64,000 nt of DNA from WYZ-LMO8 sp964586135 (lineage in GTDB: Archaea > Thermoproteota > Methanomethylicia > Nezhaarchaeales > WYZ-LMO8): the NCBI GenBank assembly GCA_964586135.1, contig CAZPGS010000001.1, forward strand, positions 1 to 64,000, given 5' to 3'. The translations under genes were made by a program, and so were the position numbers. A model generated the notes under the pieces. The model saw only the letters and a program-made list of their open reading frames with translations, was not told where the DNA came from and made no database searches. Positions 8,657-17,785 of this stretch are shown here, in pieces (position 1 is the first letter of the stretch; each line of letters begins with the position of its first letter).

Positions 8657-8917
8657 ATGGCGAGGGTCAAACTCTACGTTTCACCTCAATGTCCTAGGTG
8701 TGAGACGTTAAAGAAAGTGATGAAAGAAATGGGAGTTGAGCACGAGGTGCTCGACGTGTCCAAGTCCGACGTGATGGCAGACTTAATAATGAGAGACGTA
8801 TTCTTAATGGAGACTCCAGGGCTCGAGGTCGACGGCAAGTTCTTCTACGCAGAGGAAATTTTCGATGAAGATAGGCTGAACATGGACAAACTTCGCAAAG
8901 TCCTTGGGAGGGGGTAA
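8657..8917 (+). CDS. Glutaredoxin/NrdH-like redox protein
   Basis: Small thioredoxin-fold protein, 86 residues, with the redox pair CPRC at about residues 12-15 after the strand ARVKLYVSPQ, a cis-Pro region ETPGLEVDGKFFY, and a C-terminal helix. It lies immediately upstream of nrdD (1-bp gap to the chosen start), so it is the likely electron donor for that reductase; some class III enzymes use thioredoxin/glutaredoxin-type reductants instead of formate. The donor role is inferred from position. Confidence 0.85.
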   Translation: MARVKLYVSPQCPRCETLKKVMKEMGVEHEVLDVSKSDVMADLIMRDVFLMETPGLEVDGKFFYAEEIFDEDRLNMDKLRKVLGRG

Positions 8918-8918
8918 A

Positions 8919-11201
8919 ATGGCTTCTCAGAGGAACAACAATAAAGCGCATTCAAAGTCTAAACAGGCCTCTCTAGAGGCCTGGTTCAAGGCGGTTTCAC
9001 ACTACGTTGCTGGCAAGCCCCTCGTTAGGACGACGGATGGATACATGGTTCCTTGGGATAGAGGAGCCATTGTCAGGCAATTATTGAGAGAGACAAAATT
9101 GGCCGAAGAGTTCTTCGACGTCCAGCCCATGAGCATTAGGGATGCAGAAGAAATCGCTCGCGAGGCCGAGAAGAGGATACTTGGAATGAGAGCTAAGTTC
9201 GTGAGCGGGGCTTTGATACGAGAGCTTGTCAATAACATCTTGCTTGAAAGGTCTGAGGAACACCCCGAGTACGTAATATATAGGAACATACTGACAAGGG
9301 TCGGTGCTCCAGTATACGATGCTTATTTAATAGACTTGGGCCTTGGCTTTGAAGCTAAGGAGAACGCTAACTTGCAGCCCAATGCCGAGACGGCGCACAA
9401 AAAGAAGGCTGACAAGCTATCGAAGGAGGAGTACTTGCTGTTACTCCATCCAAAGGTCGCCGACGCCCACCTCAAAGGCGACATCCACATACATGACCTC
9501 GAGTACTTCGGCGTGAGGCCCTTCTGCCAAGACTGGGACCTCAGGTACTTCTTCTACTACGGGCTCATGCCTGATGGCACTGGGCTTAAGACGAGCGCCG
9601 CGGGCCCAGCTATGCACCCAGAAGTAGCAGTATTGCACAGCGTCAAGGTCTTGGCCGCAGCGCAGACCAACTTCGCCGGAGGACAGGGGTTCTATAACTA
9701 CAACGTCTTCTTAGCCCCCTACCTGAAGGGGCTGAGCTATAAGCAAATAAAGCAATTAGCGCAAATGATGTTTTACGAACTTACACAGGCCTACGTGGCT
9801 AGAGGAGGACAACTGGTCTTCTCTAACATACAGTTAACGCCGACGGTACCTCAGATATGGAGGGACAAGCCCGTCGTAGTGCGAGGCAGAGTTGGGCCCG
9901 AAACTTACGGAGACTATGAAGAAGAGTCCAGGCTTTTCTTCAAAGCAATATACGAGGTAGCGCTACAAGGGGATCATTGGGGCAAGCCATTTAATTTCCC
10001 AAAGCTCGAGGGCTACCTCACGCCCGAAAGTTTAAAAGACGACTTCTACGACTATTGGCTCTTGGTACATCAGGTCGTCGCTAGGTATGGTACGCCCTAC
10101 TTCGACAACGCTATTCCACCGTACCGAGGATATGGAAAGGGGGTCTCGTGCTACCAGTGTTGTGCTTATACCTTTACCGAGACCCCGGAGACGGATCCAG
10201 AATTCTACGACAAGATGCACTTCGTCGACGGAAAGCACTTCAGCATGGGAGCGTGGCAAGTCGTCACGATAAATCTGCCCAGGCTGGCCTACCAAGCCAA
10301 CGGCGATGACGACAAACTCGTTGAGAAGGCATTCGAGGTCATGGATTTGTGCATTGAAGTCTTCAAGGCGAAAAAGAAGTGGATGGACTACATGGTCCAG
10401 TACAACAGGCTCCCCTTTGCCACTCAGAGGCCAATAGACCCCAAGACTGGCAGAAGGGGGCCGCCAGCCGTGGACTTCGACGAGCTAGTCTACACGATAG
10501 GCATGGTCGGCGGGAACGAGATGGCCCAGTGGCACACCGGCTATCAGCTCCACGAGCACGAGACTGCGGTAAGGCTCCTTATAAAGGTCCTCTTAGAGGT
10601 GAAGAAGTACAAGGAGGAGCTCGAGAAGAAGCACGAGGTGAAGCTGGCTTTAGCCAGGACTCCTGCTGAGAGCTGCGCTCAAAGGCTGGCCGTCAGCGAC
10701 ATGCTATCCCCCAAGTTTAAGGAGAAAGCTGTTAAGGTCGTCAAAGGCGACGTGGAGGCAGCCCTCAAGCTGTTAAAGGAGGGGGCGAGAGACGTCCCGG
10801 TGTACTACTCGAACGGTACTCATGTCTACGTGGGCGCGCCCATCACGCTGGCCGAAAAGCTGAGCATAGAGCACAAGTTCTTCCCGTTGCTCAGCGGGGG
10901 GAACATATTTCACGTGTGGTTGGGAGAGGCGTATCCAGACCCCGAGGCCCTACTGAAGCTCTCATGGAAGATCGCGAAAGACACGCAAGTCGGGTACTTC
11001 GCCTACACTAAGGACTTAACGATATGCGAGGACTGCGCCACCGTCAGTGGCGGGATTCTAGACGCCTGCCCTAGCTGCAATTCGCCCAACGTCAGATACT
11101 GGAGCAGAGTGACTGGGTATTACCAAGAGGTCTCGGGATGGAACGAGGCAAAGAAGAGGGAGCTGAAGGACAGGTATAGGGTCGGCGTCTTGAGCTTATA
11201 G
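8919..11201 (+). CDS. nrdD: Anaerobic (class III) ribonucleoside-triphosphate reductase
   Basis: Oxygen-sensitive glycyl-radical enzyme making dNTPs from NTPs. An ATP-cone-like N-terminus is followed by the large barrel domain containing YLLLLHPKVADAHLKGDIHIHDLEYF and GVSCYQCCAY; the C-terminus carries the zinc site (CEDC, then CPSC) and the glycyl-radical motif RVTGYYQ about 27 residues from the end. ATG 8919 is chosen because a GGAGGGGG Shine-Dalgarno lies just upstream (760 residues). The activating enzyme NrdG is not in the window. Confidence 0.97.
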   Translation: MASQRNNNKAHSKSKQASLEAWFKAVSHYVAGKPLVRTTDGYMVPWDRGAIVRQLLRETKLAEEFFDVQPMSIRDAEEIAREAEKRILGMRAKFVSGALIRELVNNILLERSEEHPEYVIYRNILTRVGAPVYDAYLIDLGLGFEAKENANLQPNAETAHKKKADKLSKEEYLLLLHPKVADAHLKGDIHIHDLEYFGVRPFCQDWDLRYFFYYGLMPDGTGLKTSAAGPAMHPEVAVLHSVKVLAAAQTNFAGGQGFYNYNVFLAPYLKGLSYKQIKQLAQMMFYELTQAYVARGGQLVFSNIQLTPTVPQIWRDKPVVVRGRVGPETYGDYEEESRLFFKAIYEVALQGDHWGKPFNFPKLEGYLTPESLKDDFYDYWLLVHQVVARYGTPYFDNAIPPYRGYGKGVSCYQCCAYTFTETPETDPEFYDKMHFVDGKHFSMGAWQVVTINLPRLAYQANGDDDKLVEKAFEVMDLCIEVFKAKKKWMDYMVQYNRLPFATQRPIDPKTGRRGPPAVDFDELVYTIGMVGGNEMAQWHTGYQLHEHETAVRLLIKVLLEVKKYKEELEKKHEVKLALARTPAESCAQRLAVSDMLSPKFKEKAVKVVKGDVEAALKLLKEGARDVPVYYSNGTHVYVGAPITLAEKLSIEHKFFPLLSGGNIFHVWLGEAYPDPEALLKLSWKIAKDTQVGYFAYTKDLTICEDCATVSGGILDACPSCNSPNVRYWSRVTGYYQEVSGWNEAKKRELKDRYRVGVLSL

Positions 11202-11214
11202 CGCTATTTCGCCC

Positions 11215-11616
11215 TCACTTCAAATACTTCTTTATTAAAGACTCTATGTGCTTCTCTGGCACCAAGCCGATTACGCGCTCCGCCTCGACGCCGTTCACGA
11301 ACAGTATGAGGGTAGGCACAGCCATAACTCCGTACTCTTCAGCCAGGTAGGGATGTTCGTCTACGTCCACTTTAGCAAAGACGACCTTGTCCGAGTACTT
11401 TTCAGACAACTTCTCGAATATCGGGGCTAGCATTCTACAAGGGCCGCACCACTCGGCCCAAAAGTCGACCAATATCGGCCTAGACTCACTCTCCAATAGG
11501 CTTTTAAAGGAGGCAGGGTCCAAGTTTATGATGTTGCCCTTCTTGAAGCCCCCCAAGAGCTCTTTCAACTTCTTCTCCTTTATCCTCTCGATCTCCTCGT
11601 CGAGTTCGTTTTCCAA
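11215..11616 (-). CDS. Thioredoxin
   Basis: 133-residue thioredoxin with the active site WAEWCGPCRM at about residues 54-63, the conserved DFWAEW strand before it and the cis-Pro motif AVPTLILF. A charged extension of about 30 residues (rich in Glu and Lys) precedes the thioredoxin fold, which is unusual for a simple thioredoxin. Convergent with nrdD, whose stop is 13 bp away; it could serve the same reductase or general disulfide reduction. Confidence 0.93.
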   Translation of the reverse strand: MENELDEEIERIKEKKLKELLGGFKKGNIINLDPASFKSLLESESRPILVDFWAEWCGPCRMLAPIFEKLSEKYSDKVVFAKVDVDEHPYLAEEYGVMAVPTLILFVNGVEAERVIGLVPEKHIESLIKKYLK

Positions 11617-11716
11617 CTCTTTATACCCCCGTGCAAGAGGCGATGAGCTCTACTTATTCAGCTTTTCGCGGAAATTTATTATTGAAGAAACAGGGTTCTC
11701 CTAGGGGTCGAGGGCT

Positions 11717-12613
11717 TTGAGGCTTGCCGTCATCCATGATACAAAGAAGCCGGACTCGCCTTCCCGAGAGCTGTTGAAGGCCATCAAGGACAAGGGCTTG
11801 ACCCCCATCTTCTTGAGAATATCGGGCTTATCCACCTCGATTGACGAACAAGGAAGGGCCGTGGTCTTTTACGGCAAGCATAAGCTCGCCGAGGTCAACG
11901 GGTCAATAGTTAGGTCGATGGGCACGACCACAAGTGTCGAACAGTACGTTCGCAGGCTGACTTTGTTGAGGGAGCTTGAGAGGGAGGGAGTGGTGGTAAT
12001 GAATCCCGTAGACGGGATGGTTAAGGCCCGCGACAAGTACGAGGCCCTAAGCTACCTCTCTAGGGCTGGACTACGCATCCCGGAGACCCTCGTGACGGAG
12101 GACATAGGGCTGGCCTACGACTTTGTCACTAAACTCGGCAAAGCCGTGATCAAGCCCCTTATAGGCTCTAGAGGTTACGGCTCGGTCTTGGTCGATAACC
12201 CGGAGATCGCCTTCAGAATCTTCAAGACTCTTGCGAGCTTCAACCAGGTGATCTACGTCCAAGAATGCATAGAGAAGAGGTCTTACGACTTAAGGGTGTT
12301 CGTCGTTGACGGAGAGGTGCTGGCCTCAATACAGAGGTTTATAACCAAACCGGGCGAGTGGCGCACGAATGTAGCTCAAGGGGGCAAGGCTAAGGCCTAC
12401 AATCCCCCCGAAGAGGTCAAGGAGGTGGCCATAAGGGCTTGCGAGGTGCTGGGCCTGTGGTATGCTGGAGTGGACATAGCAGAGACCGACGATAAGGGCT
12501 ACGTAATATTTGAGGTGAACGCGGCCCCGGACTGGCAGGGGCTTGCAGAAGCCACGGGAGTAAGGCCCGCGGAAGCAATAACGAAGGCCCTCGTAAAAAG
12601 GTGCAAGCGCTAA
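11717..12613 (+). CDS. RimK/LysX-type ATP-grasp ligase
   Basis: ATP-dependent carboxylate-amine ligase of 298 residues. ATP-grasp features: KARDKYEALSYLSRAGLRIPET, the Lys strand AVIKPLIGSRGYGSVLV, the YVQECI hinge, the RVFVVDGEVLASIQR strand, and the metal-binding end IFEVNAAPDWQGLAEATGV. The last motif resembles RimK/CofF/MptN members, which add glutamate to proteins or cofactors. The substrate cannot be decided. TTG start 11717. Its stop and that of tsr3 share the same CTAA tetranucleotide on opposite strands. Confidence 0.85.
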   Translation: MRLAVIHDTKKPDSPSRELLKAIKDKGLTPIFLRISGLSTSIDEQGRAVVFYGKHKLAEVNGSIVRSMGTTTSVEQYVRRLTLLRELEREGVVVMNPVDGMVKARDKYEALSYLSRAGLRIPETLVTEDIGLAYDFVTKLGKAVIKPLIGSRGYGSVLVDNPEIAFRIFKTLASFNQVIYVQECIEKRSYDLRVFVVDGEVLASIQRFITKPGEWRTNVAQGGKAKAYNPPEEVKEVAIRACEVLGLWYAGVDIAETDDKGYVIFEVNAAPDWQGLAEATGVRPAEAITKALVKRCKR

Positions 12614-13083
12614 CGAGTTTCTCCTAGTAGCTCTTTATTGACGTCAAAGAAGTGGGGGCCCCACTTGAATATCGATAGCACGTCCCTCGCCTGCTCTCTA
12701 AATCCGAGTATGTAGAGGGAGGACGCAAGCGCCTCCGCTGTCGACAGGATGTGAGGATTGCCGAAGTTAATGGGGTTTACGGCTATGAGCCTCGGGAGCC
12801 TTCTGTGAAGGCCCTTTATCCTGACCCTGTTGAAGAAATCTTCAGCATTCTTCCACGAGCAGTCCACGGCTAGAACCCCGTGTCGTAGAGCGATTTCCCC
12901 ATCCTTAATCGACAGTACTTCGCCCGCGAGCGGGTTCAATACTATGCAACCACGAGGTACATCCTTGACTCTATAAATTGGTTTTGCTAAGTTAAACTTG
13001 ACCAGCTTACTGGCTGTGCACTTCTCCGGATCACACTCCTCCATCATTAGGACGTAGAGCGCTACCCTATCTTTCCCCAACAT
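12610..13083 (-). CDS. tsr3: Tsr3-type rRNA aminocarboxypropyltransferase
   Basis: Predicted to transfer the acp group from S-adenosylmethionine to a hypermodified small-subunit rRNA uridine. The family is recognised from EECDPEKCTASKL, IVLNPLAGEVLS, VDCSWKNAEDFF, RLPRLIAVNPINFG and the C-terminal STAEALASSLYILG. ATG 13083 is chosen: a TATA element at 13104-13118 sits about 28 bp upstream, fitting a leaderless mRNA. The open frame continues upstream as an antisense shadow of pgk, and an ATG at 13125 is less likely. 157 residues. Confidence 0.92.
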   Translation of the reverse strand: MLGKDRVALYVLMMEECDPEKCTASKLVKFNLAKPIYRVKDVPRGCIVLNPLAGEVLSIKDGEIALRHGVLAVDCSWKNAEDFFNRVRIKGLHRRLPRLIAVNPINFGNPHILSTAEALASSLYILGFREQARDVLSIFKWGPHFFDVNKELLGETR

Positions 13084-13103
13084 CGCTAATACTCCTGGTG
13101 AAG

Positions 13104-13118
13104 TAAAGTATATAAAGT
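13104..13118 (-). promoter_or_regulatory. TATA box of tsr3
   Basis: On the minus strand the sequence reads ACTTTATATACTTTA, centred about 28 bp upstream of ATG 13083. This spacing predicts transcription starting at or next to the start codon and fixes the tsr3 start. Confidence 0.65.
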
Positions 13119-13207
13119 GTGCCATTGACAAGTTGTAATCGCTCCACCATGAGCTAAGGCGATGTTTTCGTCGACTTCGCGAACTGCTTAGAGGTGATTG
13201 ATGGCAT

Positions 13208-14449
13208 ATGACGTTTGAGTTCCTCACGTTGGATGATGTTGACCTAAAAGGAAAGAGTGTACTCGTCAGGGTGGACATAAACTCCCCCATAGGCCCTAGA
13301 GGAGAAATACTCGACGAGAACAGGATCGAGGAGGCCAGCATCACCCTCAAGGAGCTCAAGGAGAGCAAGGTCGTAGTGATGTCACATCAAGGCAGGCCGG
13401 GAAAGAGTGACTTCGTGTCTTTGGAGAGGCACGTTACCATTTTGGAGAAGTACGTTGGAAGGCCTGTGAAGTTCATTGACGACTTAATGGGACCCGCTGC
13501 TCGAAGCGAGGTAGCCAGGCTTAAAGAGGGCGAAGTGTTGCTTTTAGAGAACACGAGGATGTACTCAGAAGAGGTCATAGAGGCCCCGATAGAGGACTGC
13601 GCTAAGACGCATCTCGTGCGAAAGCTAAGCCCGCTGTTCGATTTGTTCGTCAACGATGCCTTTGCAGCGGCCCACAGATCCCAGCCGTCGCTCGTCGGCT
13701 TCGCCTACTTACTCCCAGCCGTCGCTGGGAGGCTCGTCGAGAAAGAGCTCAAGGCATTGAGAGAGATAATCCCCCGCCTCAAGAGGCCCATAGTCTACGT
13801 ACTTGGAGGAGCAAAAGTAAGCGACAGGCTTGAAGTCATCGAAATCCTCACCAAGACCGGGCTCGTGGACAAAGTAGTCGTCGGTGGACTATTGGCGCCA
13901 GTATTCCTTGAAGCGCGAGGAGTTAAGCTCTCAAGCAACAACGTGAAGAAGGACAAGGAATTCCAAAGTAACGTCGAGAGGGCCAAGAAAATATTACGAT
14001 GGAGGGAGGACGTGTTCATGTTGCCAGTCGACGTCGCCGTCGACAAGAACGGCGAGAGGGTTGATTGCCAGGTCGACAGCATACCGAGCGAGTACAAGAT
14101 CAAGGACTTGGGGCTAAGAACTGCCGAGATCATCGCGAAAGAGGTTTCGAGAGCTGGTAGCGTTATAGCTAATGGACCCCTAGGCGTCTTCGAGGAAGAT
14201 AAGTTCGCCTTAGCGACCATGGAGGTGCTGAGAGCCGTATCAGAGAGCGGCGCGATCACGATAGTTAGCGGAGGCCACCTGACGGCCGCTTTGCGCAAAT
14301 TAGGGACCGAAGGCCGAGTCACGTACACCAGCACGGCGGGGGGAGCGCTATTGCACTTGTTGGCTGGCAGGAGGCTACCGATAATAGAGGCTCTTGAGAT
14401 AGGGAAGAAGAACGCAGAAAAGCTAAAACTCGTCAAGCGCACAAATTAA
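13208..14449 (+). CDS. pgk: Phosphoglycerate kinase
   Basis: Interconverts 1,3-bisphosphoglycerate and 3-phosphoglycerate with ATP. Signature RVDINSPIGPRGEILDENRIE near the N-terminus, SHQGRPG, LLLENTRMYSEE, FVNDAFAAAHRSQPS, the nucleotide-site YVLGGAKVSDRLEVI and the C-terminal ANGPLGVFE and ITIVSGGHL segments are all present. 413 residues, typical of archaea. GAGGTGATT precedes the ATG. The GAPDH gene follows 12 bp later, forming a triose-phosphate operon. Confidence 0.97.
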   Translation: MTFEFLTLDDVDLKGKSVLVRVDINSPIGPRGEILDENRIEEASITLKELKESKVVVMSHQGRPGKSDFVSLERHVTILEKYVGRPVKFIDDLMGPAARSEVARLKEGEVLLLENTRMYSEEVIEAPIEDCAKTHLVRKLSPLFDLFVNDAFAAAHRSQPSLVGFAYLLPAVAGRLVEKELKALREIIPRLKRPIVYVLGGAKVSDRLEVIEILTKTGLVDKVVVGGLLAPVFLEARGVKLSSNNVKKDKEFQSNVERAKKILRWREDVFMLPVDVAVDKNGERVDCQVDSIPSEYKIKDLGLRTAEIIAKEVSRAGSVIANGPLGVFEEDKFALATMEVLRAVSESGAITIVSGGHLTAALRKLGTEGRVTYTSTAGGALLHLLAGRRLPIIEALEIGKKNAEKLKLVKRTN

Positions 14450-14461
14450 ACGTGAGCGGTT

Positions 14462-15496
14462 ATGAAGGCTAAGGTAAAGGTCCTCGTAAATGGTTATGGG
14501 GTTATAGGAAAGAGGGTCGCCGACGCTGTGGCCAAGCAAGGAGACATGGTCCTCGTAGGGGTTTCAGACGTCGTCGCTGATTGGAGAGTGAAAATGGCGG
14601 CTAAGAGGGGTTACAGGATCTTCTGTTCTTCGCCCGACAGGCTTGAGAATATGAAGAAGGGAGGGGTGAGCGTCGAGGGGCTACTGACCGACGTGCTTAA
14701 AGACGTAGACGTCGTAGTCGATTGCACTCCGGCTAAGATCGGCGCTAAGAACAAAGAGCTCTACGTAAAGTATGGCGTGAAAGCCGTTTTCGAAGGAGGT
14801 GAAGCTCACGAGACAGCTGGGGTGTCGTTCGTCGCTACGTGCAACTATGACGAGAGCTTGGGCAAGCAGTTCACGAGGGTGGTCAGCTGCAACACAACAG
14901 CCCTCTGCAGGGTCCTCAACGCCATAAACAAGGCCTACGGAGTGGCAAAGGCCAGAGCTATAATAGTCAGGAGAGCCTGCGACGTTTGGGAGTCGCACAG
15001 AGCAGGAGTCATAAACACCATAGTCCCAGAGCTCCACGTCCCATCGCACCATGGACCAGACGTGAAGACGGTTCTCCACGACATAGATATAGTTACCATG
15101 GCCGCTAAGGGCTCTCACAACCTCTATCACATGCACTTCTGCATCATTGAGGCAAAGTCCAAGCCGACAATCGAGGGCGTAGTGAAGGTCCTGGAAGAGG
15201 AGCCGCGCGTGGTTTTAGTGAGTGGACGCGATGGCGTAGAGGCTTTGAATTCCATAGTCGAGCTAGCGAGGGACCTCGGAAGGTCTCGAGGGGACCTCTA
15301 CGAAATACCCGTGTGGGAAGATGGCATTGCGGTCAACGGCAATGAAGTGTACTTGATGTGGGCTACCCCCAACGAATCAAACGTGATACCAGATAACGTC
15401 GATGCCATTAGAGCCTTGACTGAGCTAGAAAGGGATTGGAAAGCCTCAGTAAAGAAGACCGATGAGAGCTTGGGGGTCCTAAAGAGGGCCTACTAA
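14462..15496 (+). CDS. gap: Glyceraldehyde-3-phosphate dehydrogenase, archaeal type II
   Basis: Phosphorylating NAD(P)-dependent GAPDH. N-terminal Rossmann motif VNGYGVIGKRVADAV; catalytic Cys in VSCNTTALCRVL (about residue 140); RRACDVWESHRAGVINTIVPE and SHHGPDVKTV follow. 344 residues, the normal archaeal length and distinct from bacterial GAPDH. Co-transcribed with pgk. Its stop codon shares CTAA with the leuD stop on the opposite strand. Confidence 0.97.
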   Translation: MKAKVKVLVNGYGVIGKRVADAVAKQGDMVLVGVSDVVADWRVKMAAKRGYRIFCSSPDRLENMKKGGVSVEGLLTDVLKDVDVVVDCTPAKIGAKNKELYVKYGVKAVFEGGEAHETAGVSFVATCNYDESLGKQFTRVVSCNTTALCRVLNAINKAYGVAKARAIIVRRACDVWESHRAGVINTIVPELHVPSHHGPDVKTVLHDIDIVTMAAKGSHNLYHMHFCIIEAKSKPTIEGVVKVLEEEPRVVLVSGRDGVEALNSIVELARDLGRSRGDLYEIPVWEDGIAVNGNEVYLMWATPNESNVIPDNVDAIRALTELERDWKASVKKTDESLGVLKRAY

Positions 15497-15996
15497 GAGC
15501 AAGCCCTGCGCTTCTTTATATAATTGACTAGCCCTCCTTCTTTCAATATTTCCATCAACATGTCGGGCATAGGGATCGCTCTAAAAGTCAAGCCCTTGTT
15601 CAAGTTCTTGACTGTCCCCTCTCGCAGGTCGATCTCGAGGACGTCGCCGTTATCGGTCTTCTCAGGTATTCCCTTAACTTCGAGGACTGGCAGGCCTATG
15701 TTTATAGCGTTCCTAAAGAATATCCTCGCGAAGCTCTCGGCTACTACGGCCGAGATGCCCGCTGCCTTTATAGCCAATGGTGCTTGTTCTCTGCTCGACC
15801 CGCAGCCGAAGTTCCTCCCCGCTACGATCACGTCTCCGGGCCTCACCTTATTGGGGAAATCCGGGTCTAACCCCTCCATCACGTGTTGAGCAAGCTCTCG
15901 AGGGTCTATGGTCCTGGCCTTGTACTTAAATGGTATTATTACGTCGGTGTCTATGTTGTCGCCAAACTTCCAAGCTCTTCCTCGAATCACGTTCAC
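15493..15996 (-). CDS. leuD: 3-isopropylmalate (or homoaconitate) dehydratase small subunit
   Basis: Swivel-domain subunit of the LeuCD-type hydro-lyase, 167 residues from GTG 15996. Signature RAWKFGDNIDTDVIIP at the start, AGRNFGCGSSREQAP in the middle and AVVAESFARIFFRNAINIGLPV. The GTG overlaps the leuC stop (GTGA), giving a canonical start and normal length; the longer upstream open frame runs antiparallel through leuC and is rejected. Leucine or lysine (homoaconitate) pathways are both possible, as no leuA/leuB is present. Confidence 0.95.
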   Translation of the reverse strand: MNVIRGRAWKFGDNIDTDVIIPFKYKARTIDPRELAQHVMEGLDPDFPNKVRPGDVIVAGRNFGCGSSREQAPLAIKAAGISAVVAESFARIFFRNAINIGLPVLEVKGIPEKTDNGDVLEIDLREGTVKNLNKGLTFRAIPMPDMLMEILKEGGLVNYIKKRRACS

Positions 15997-17285
15997 AGAA
16001 ACTCCCTCGGATCGGTTATGGCTCCCCTCACCGCCGACGCTGCGACCGTAGCCGGCGAGGCCAAATAAACTTTTGACGAGGGGTGGCCCATTCGACCTAT
16101 GAAGTTCCTGTTGGTGGAGGATACGGCCACCTCTCCTTCGCCCAAGACCCCTAAGTGAGTCCCCACGCAAGCCCCACAAGTCGGATTGGTCACCACAGCT
16201 CCAGCCTCAAGAAGCGTCTCCAATATTCCTAGCTTCAAAGAGTCCATGTATACCTTTCTCGAGGCCGGCGTCACTATGAGCCTGACACCTTCCTTGACCT
16301 TCCTCCCTCGAAGTATCCTCGCGGCCTCAATAAGGTCCTCAAGCCTGCCGTTAGTGCAACTCCCGATGAAGGCCTGGTCTATGGGTGTACCCTCCACTTC
16401 TCTTACTGGCCTGACGTTGTCGACCCTGCTGGGGATGGCCACCATCGGCTCGAGCTTTGAACACTCTGCACGAAGCTCGTCCTCTACCTCAGCCTTCCGC
16501 CCCGACCTAACTATAGCCATGGGGCTTCTGCCAAGCTCTCTTAAGTACTTCTCTGTAACAGCGTCGTACTCTACTATGGCGTTTTTAGCCCCAGCCTCCA
16601 TGCTCATGTTGCATAGAGTGGCCCTTGACTCTATTGAGAGGCGCGACAGAGCCTCTCCAGTCCACTCAATCGCCTTGTAGTTCGCACCGTCAGCCCCTAC
16701 CTCCCCTATTACGTACAACGCTATGTCTTTGGCGTACACGCCCTTCGACAAGGATCCCTCGAGGCGCACACGTATCGTTGAGGGCACTTTGAGCCAAATC
16801 TTCCCCTCAAGCATAACGGCGGCTAGTTCCGTGCTTCCTATACCTGTAGCAAATGCCCCCACTGCTCCATGGGTTGTGGTGTGGGAGTCTGCGCCAACTA
16901 TAAGCATTCCAGGCACGGCGTATTCCTCGAGTATCACTTGGTGTATGATGCCCCACTCTATGACTCTAATACCTTGCTTGCGGGCGAAGCCCCTCATTAA
17001 CTTGTGAAGGTTGGATACCTCAACAGATGACGAGGGATAAGTGTGGTCTATAACAAACAATATCTTGCTCGGATCCCACACTCTCTCCCCTCCCATCTCC
17101 TCGAAGACCTTTATTGCCAGGGGCGTCGTGCCGTCTTGCCCAGCGGCCAAGTCCACTGAGACTATTGCTATCTCTCCCGCTCTCTTGATGCTCTTCGGCT
17201 CTACTTGCTTCATCGTCAGGATCTTCTCCGCGAACGTCAGTTCTTCGCTATCGAGGGCCTCCTTTACGTCCACGAAGCTTATCAC
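15993..17285 (-). CDS. leuC: 3-isopropylmalate (or homoaconitate) dehydratase large subunit
   Basis: Aconitase-superfamily catalytic subunit, 430 residues. The [4Fe-4S] ligands appear as Cys in FIGSCTNGRLEDL (about 300) and NPTCGACVG (about 361 and 364); VGADSHTTTHGAVGAFATGIGSTE is the family signature. GTG start 17285 behind a GGTGGGG motif, with a TATA-like GGCTTAAATG about 45 bp further upstream. Translationally coupled to leuD. Confidence 0.96.
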   Translation of the reverse strand: MISFVDVKEALDSEELTFAEKILTMKQVEPKSIKRAGEIAIVSVDLAAGQDGTTPLAIKVFEEMGGERVWDPSKILFVIDHTYPSSSVEVSNLHKLMRGFARKQGIRVIEWGIIHQVILEEYAVPGMLIVGADSHTTTHGAVGAFATGIGSTELAAVMLEGKIWLKVPSTIRVRLEGSLSKGVYAKDIALYVIGEVGADGANYKAIEWTGEALSRLSIESRATLCNMSMEAGAKNAIVEYDAVTEKYLRELGRSPMAIVRSGRKAEVEDELRAECSKLEPMVAIPSRVDNVRPVREVEGTPIDQAFIGSCTNGRLEDLIEAARILRGRKVKEGVRLIVTPASRKVYMDSLKLGILETLLEAGAVVTNPTCGACVGTHLGVLGEGEVAVSSTNRNFIGRMGHPSSKVYLASPATVAASAVRGAITDPREFL

Positions 17286-17389
17286 CCCACCTTAGACTAA
17301 AGGGTCTCGAATCTCACACATTTAAGCCTTGAAGTGGCCTTAGCGAGAAGAACAACCTAAGGATCTTGGGTCAGCTCGTCACGGGCTCT

Positions 17390-17785
17390 TCACGCTTCAG
17401 TAGCCTGGGACGGCTTCTTCATCCCTGCTTCTAACTCTGCCCAGTAAAATTTAAGCCTTTCAGCGAGTTGAAAAGCCCTTAACCTTGCCTTCTTGTACGT
17501 GCCGCTGACCTTCATCACGTGGATGGCTGATGGTTCGCCATTTATCGTGCTTAAGAGAGCAAGCGCCGCTCTAATGACTTCAAGAGATTGTTGGGCACAC
17601 TTCAATATGCCCAGCTTGTTCTCCTCATCGTAAGCCATGAGCTTAAAGGTATTCCTTGAGAGACCGTAGATACCCAAGAAGGACTTCATGTGTTTTTTCA
17701 AGGCTGTTTTTAAGTCCTCTGGCTTTAGGTTCAGCGCTGAGTGAACGTGAAAGATGAGGTAGCGCCACCTCACTTCCCTTACCAT
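17390..17785 (-). CDS. rnp2: RNase P protein component 2 (Pop5)
   Basis: Protein subunit of archaeal RNase P, which trims tRNA 5' leaders. 131 residues with the Pop5 core WRYLIFHVHSA, then GLSRNTFKLMAYDEENKLGILKCAQQSLEVIRAALALL and a VMKVSGTYKKA strand. Overlaps the end of rnp3 by 7 bp, the usual archaeal arrangement, with rnp3 as its structural partner in the holoenzyme. Confidence 0.92.
   Translation of the reverse strand: MVREVRWRYLIFHVHSALNLKPEDLKTALKKHMKSFLGIYGLSRNTFKLMAYDEENKLGILKCAQQSLEVIRAALALLSTINGEPSAIHVMKVSGTYKKARLRAFQLAERLKFYWAELEAGMKKPSQATEA

Noticed and set aside
13084..13368. Upstream extension of tsr3
   Set aside because: Crosses the tsr3 TATA box and the first codons of pgk; the extra residues are Ser-rich shadow sequence.
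13795..14442. Long minus-strand frame (215 codons) inside pgk
   Set aside because: It lies fully antisense to a complete, conserved PGK gene and its product is Ser/Thr/Leu-rich low-complexity, the usual shadow of AGG/GAG-rich coding.
15997..16179. Upstream extension of leuD
   Set aside because: Runs through the leuC coding region; the GTG overlapping the leuC stop gives the normal LeuD length and N-terminal motif.
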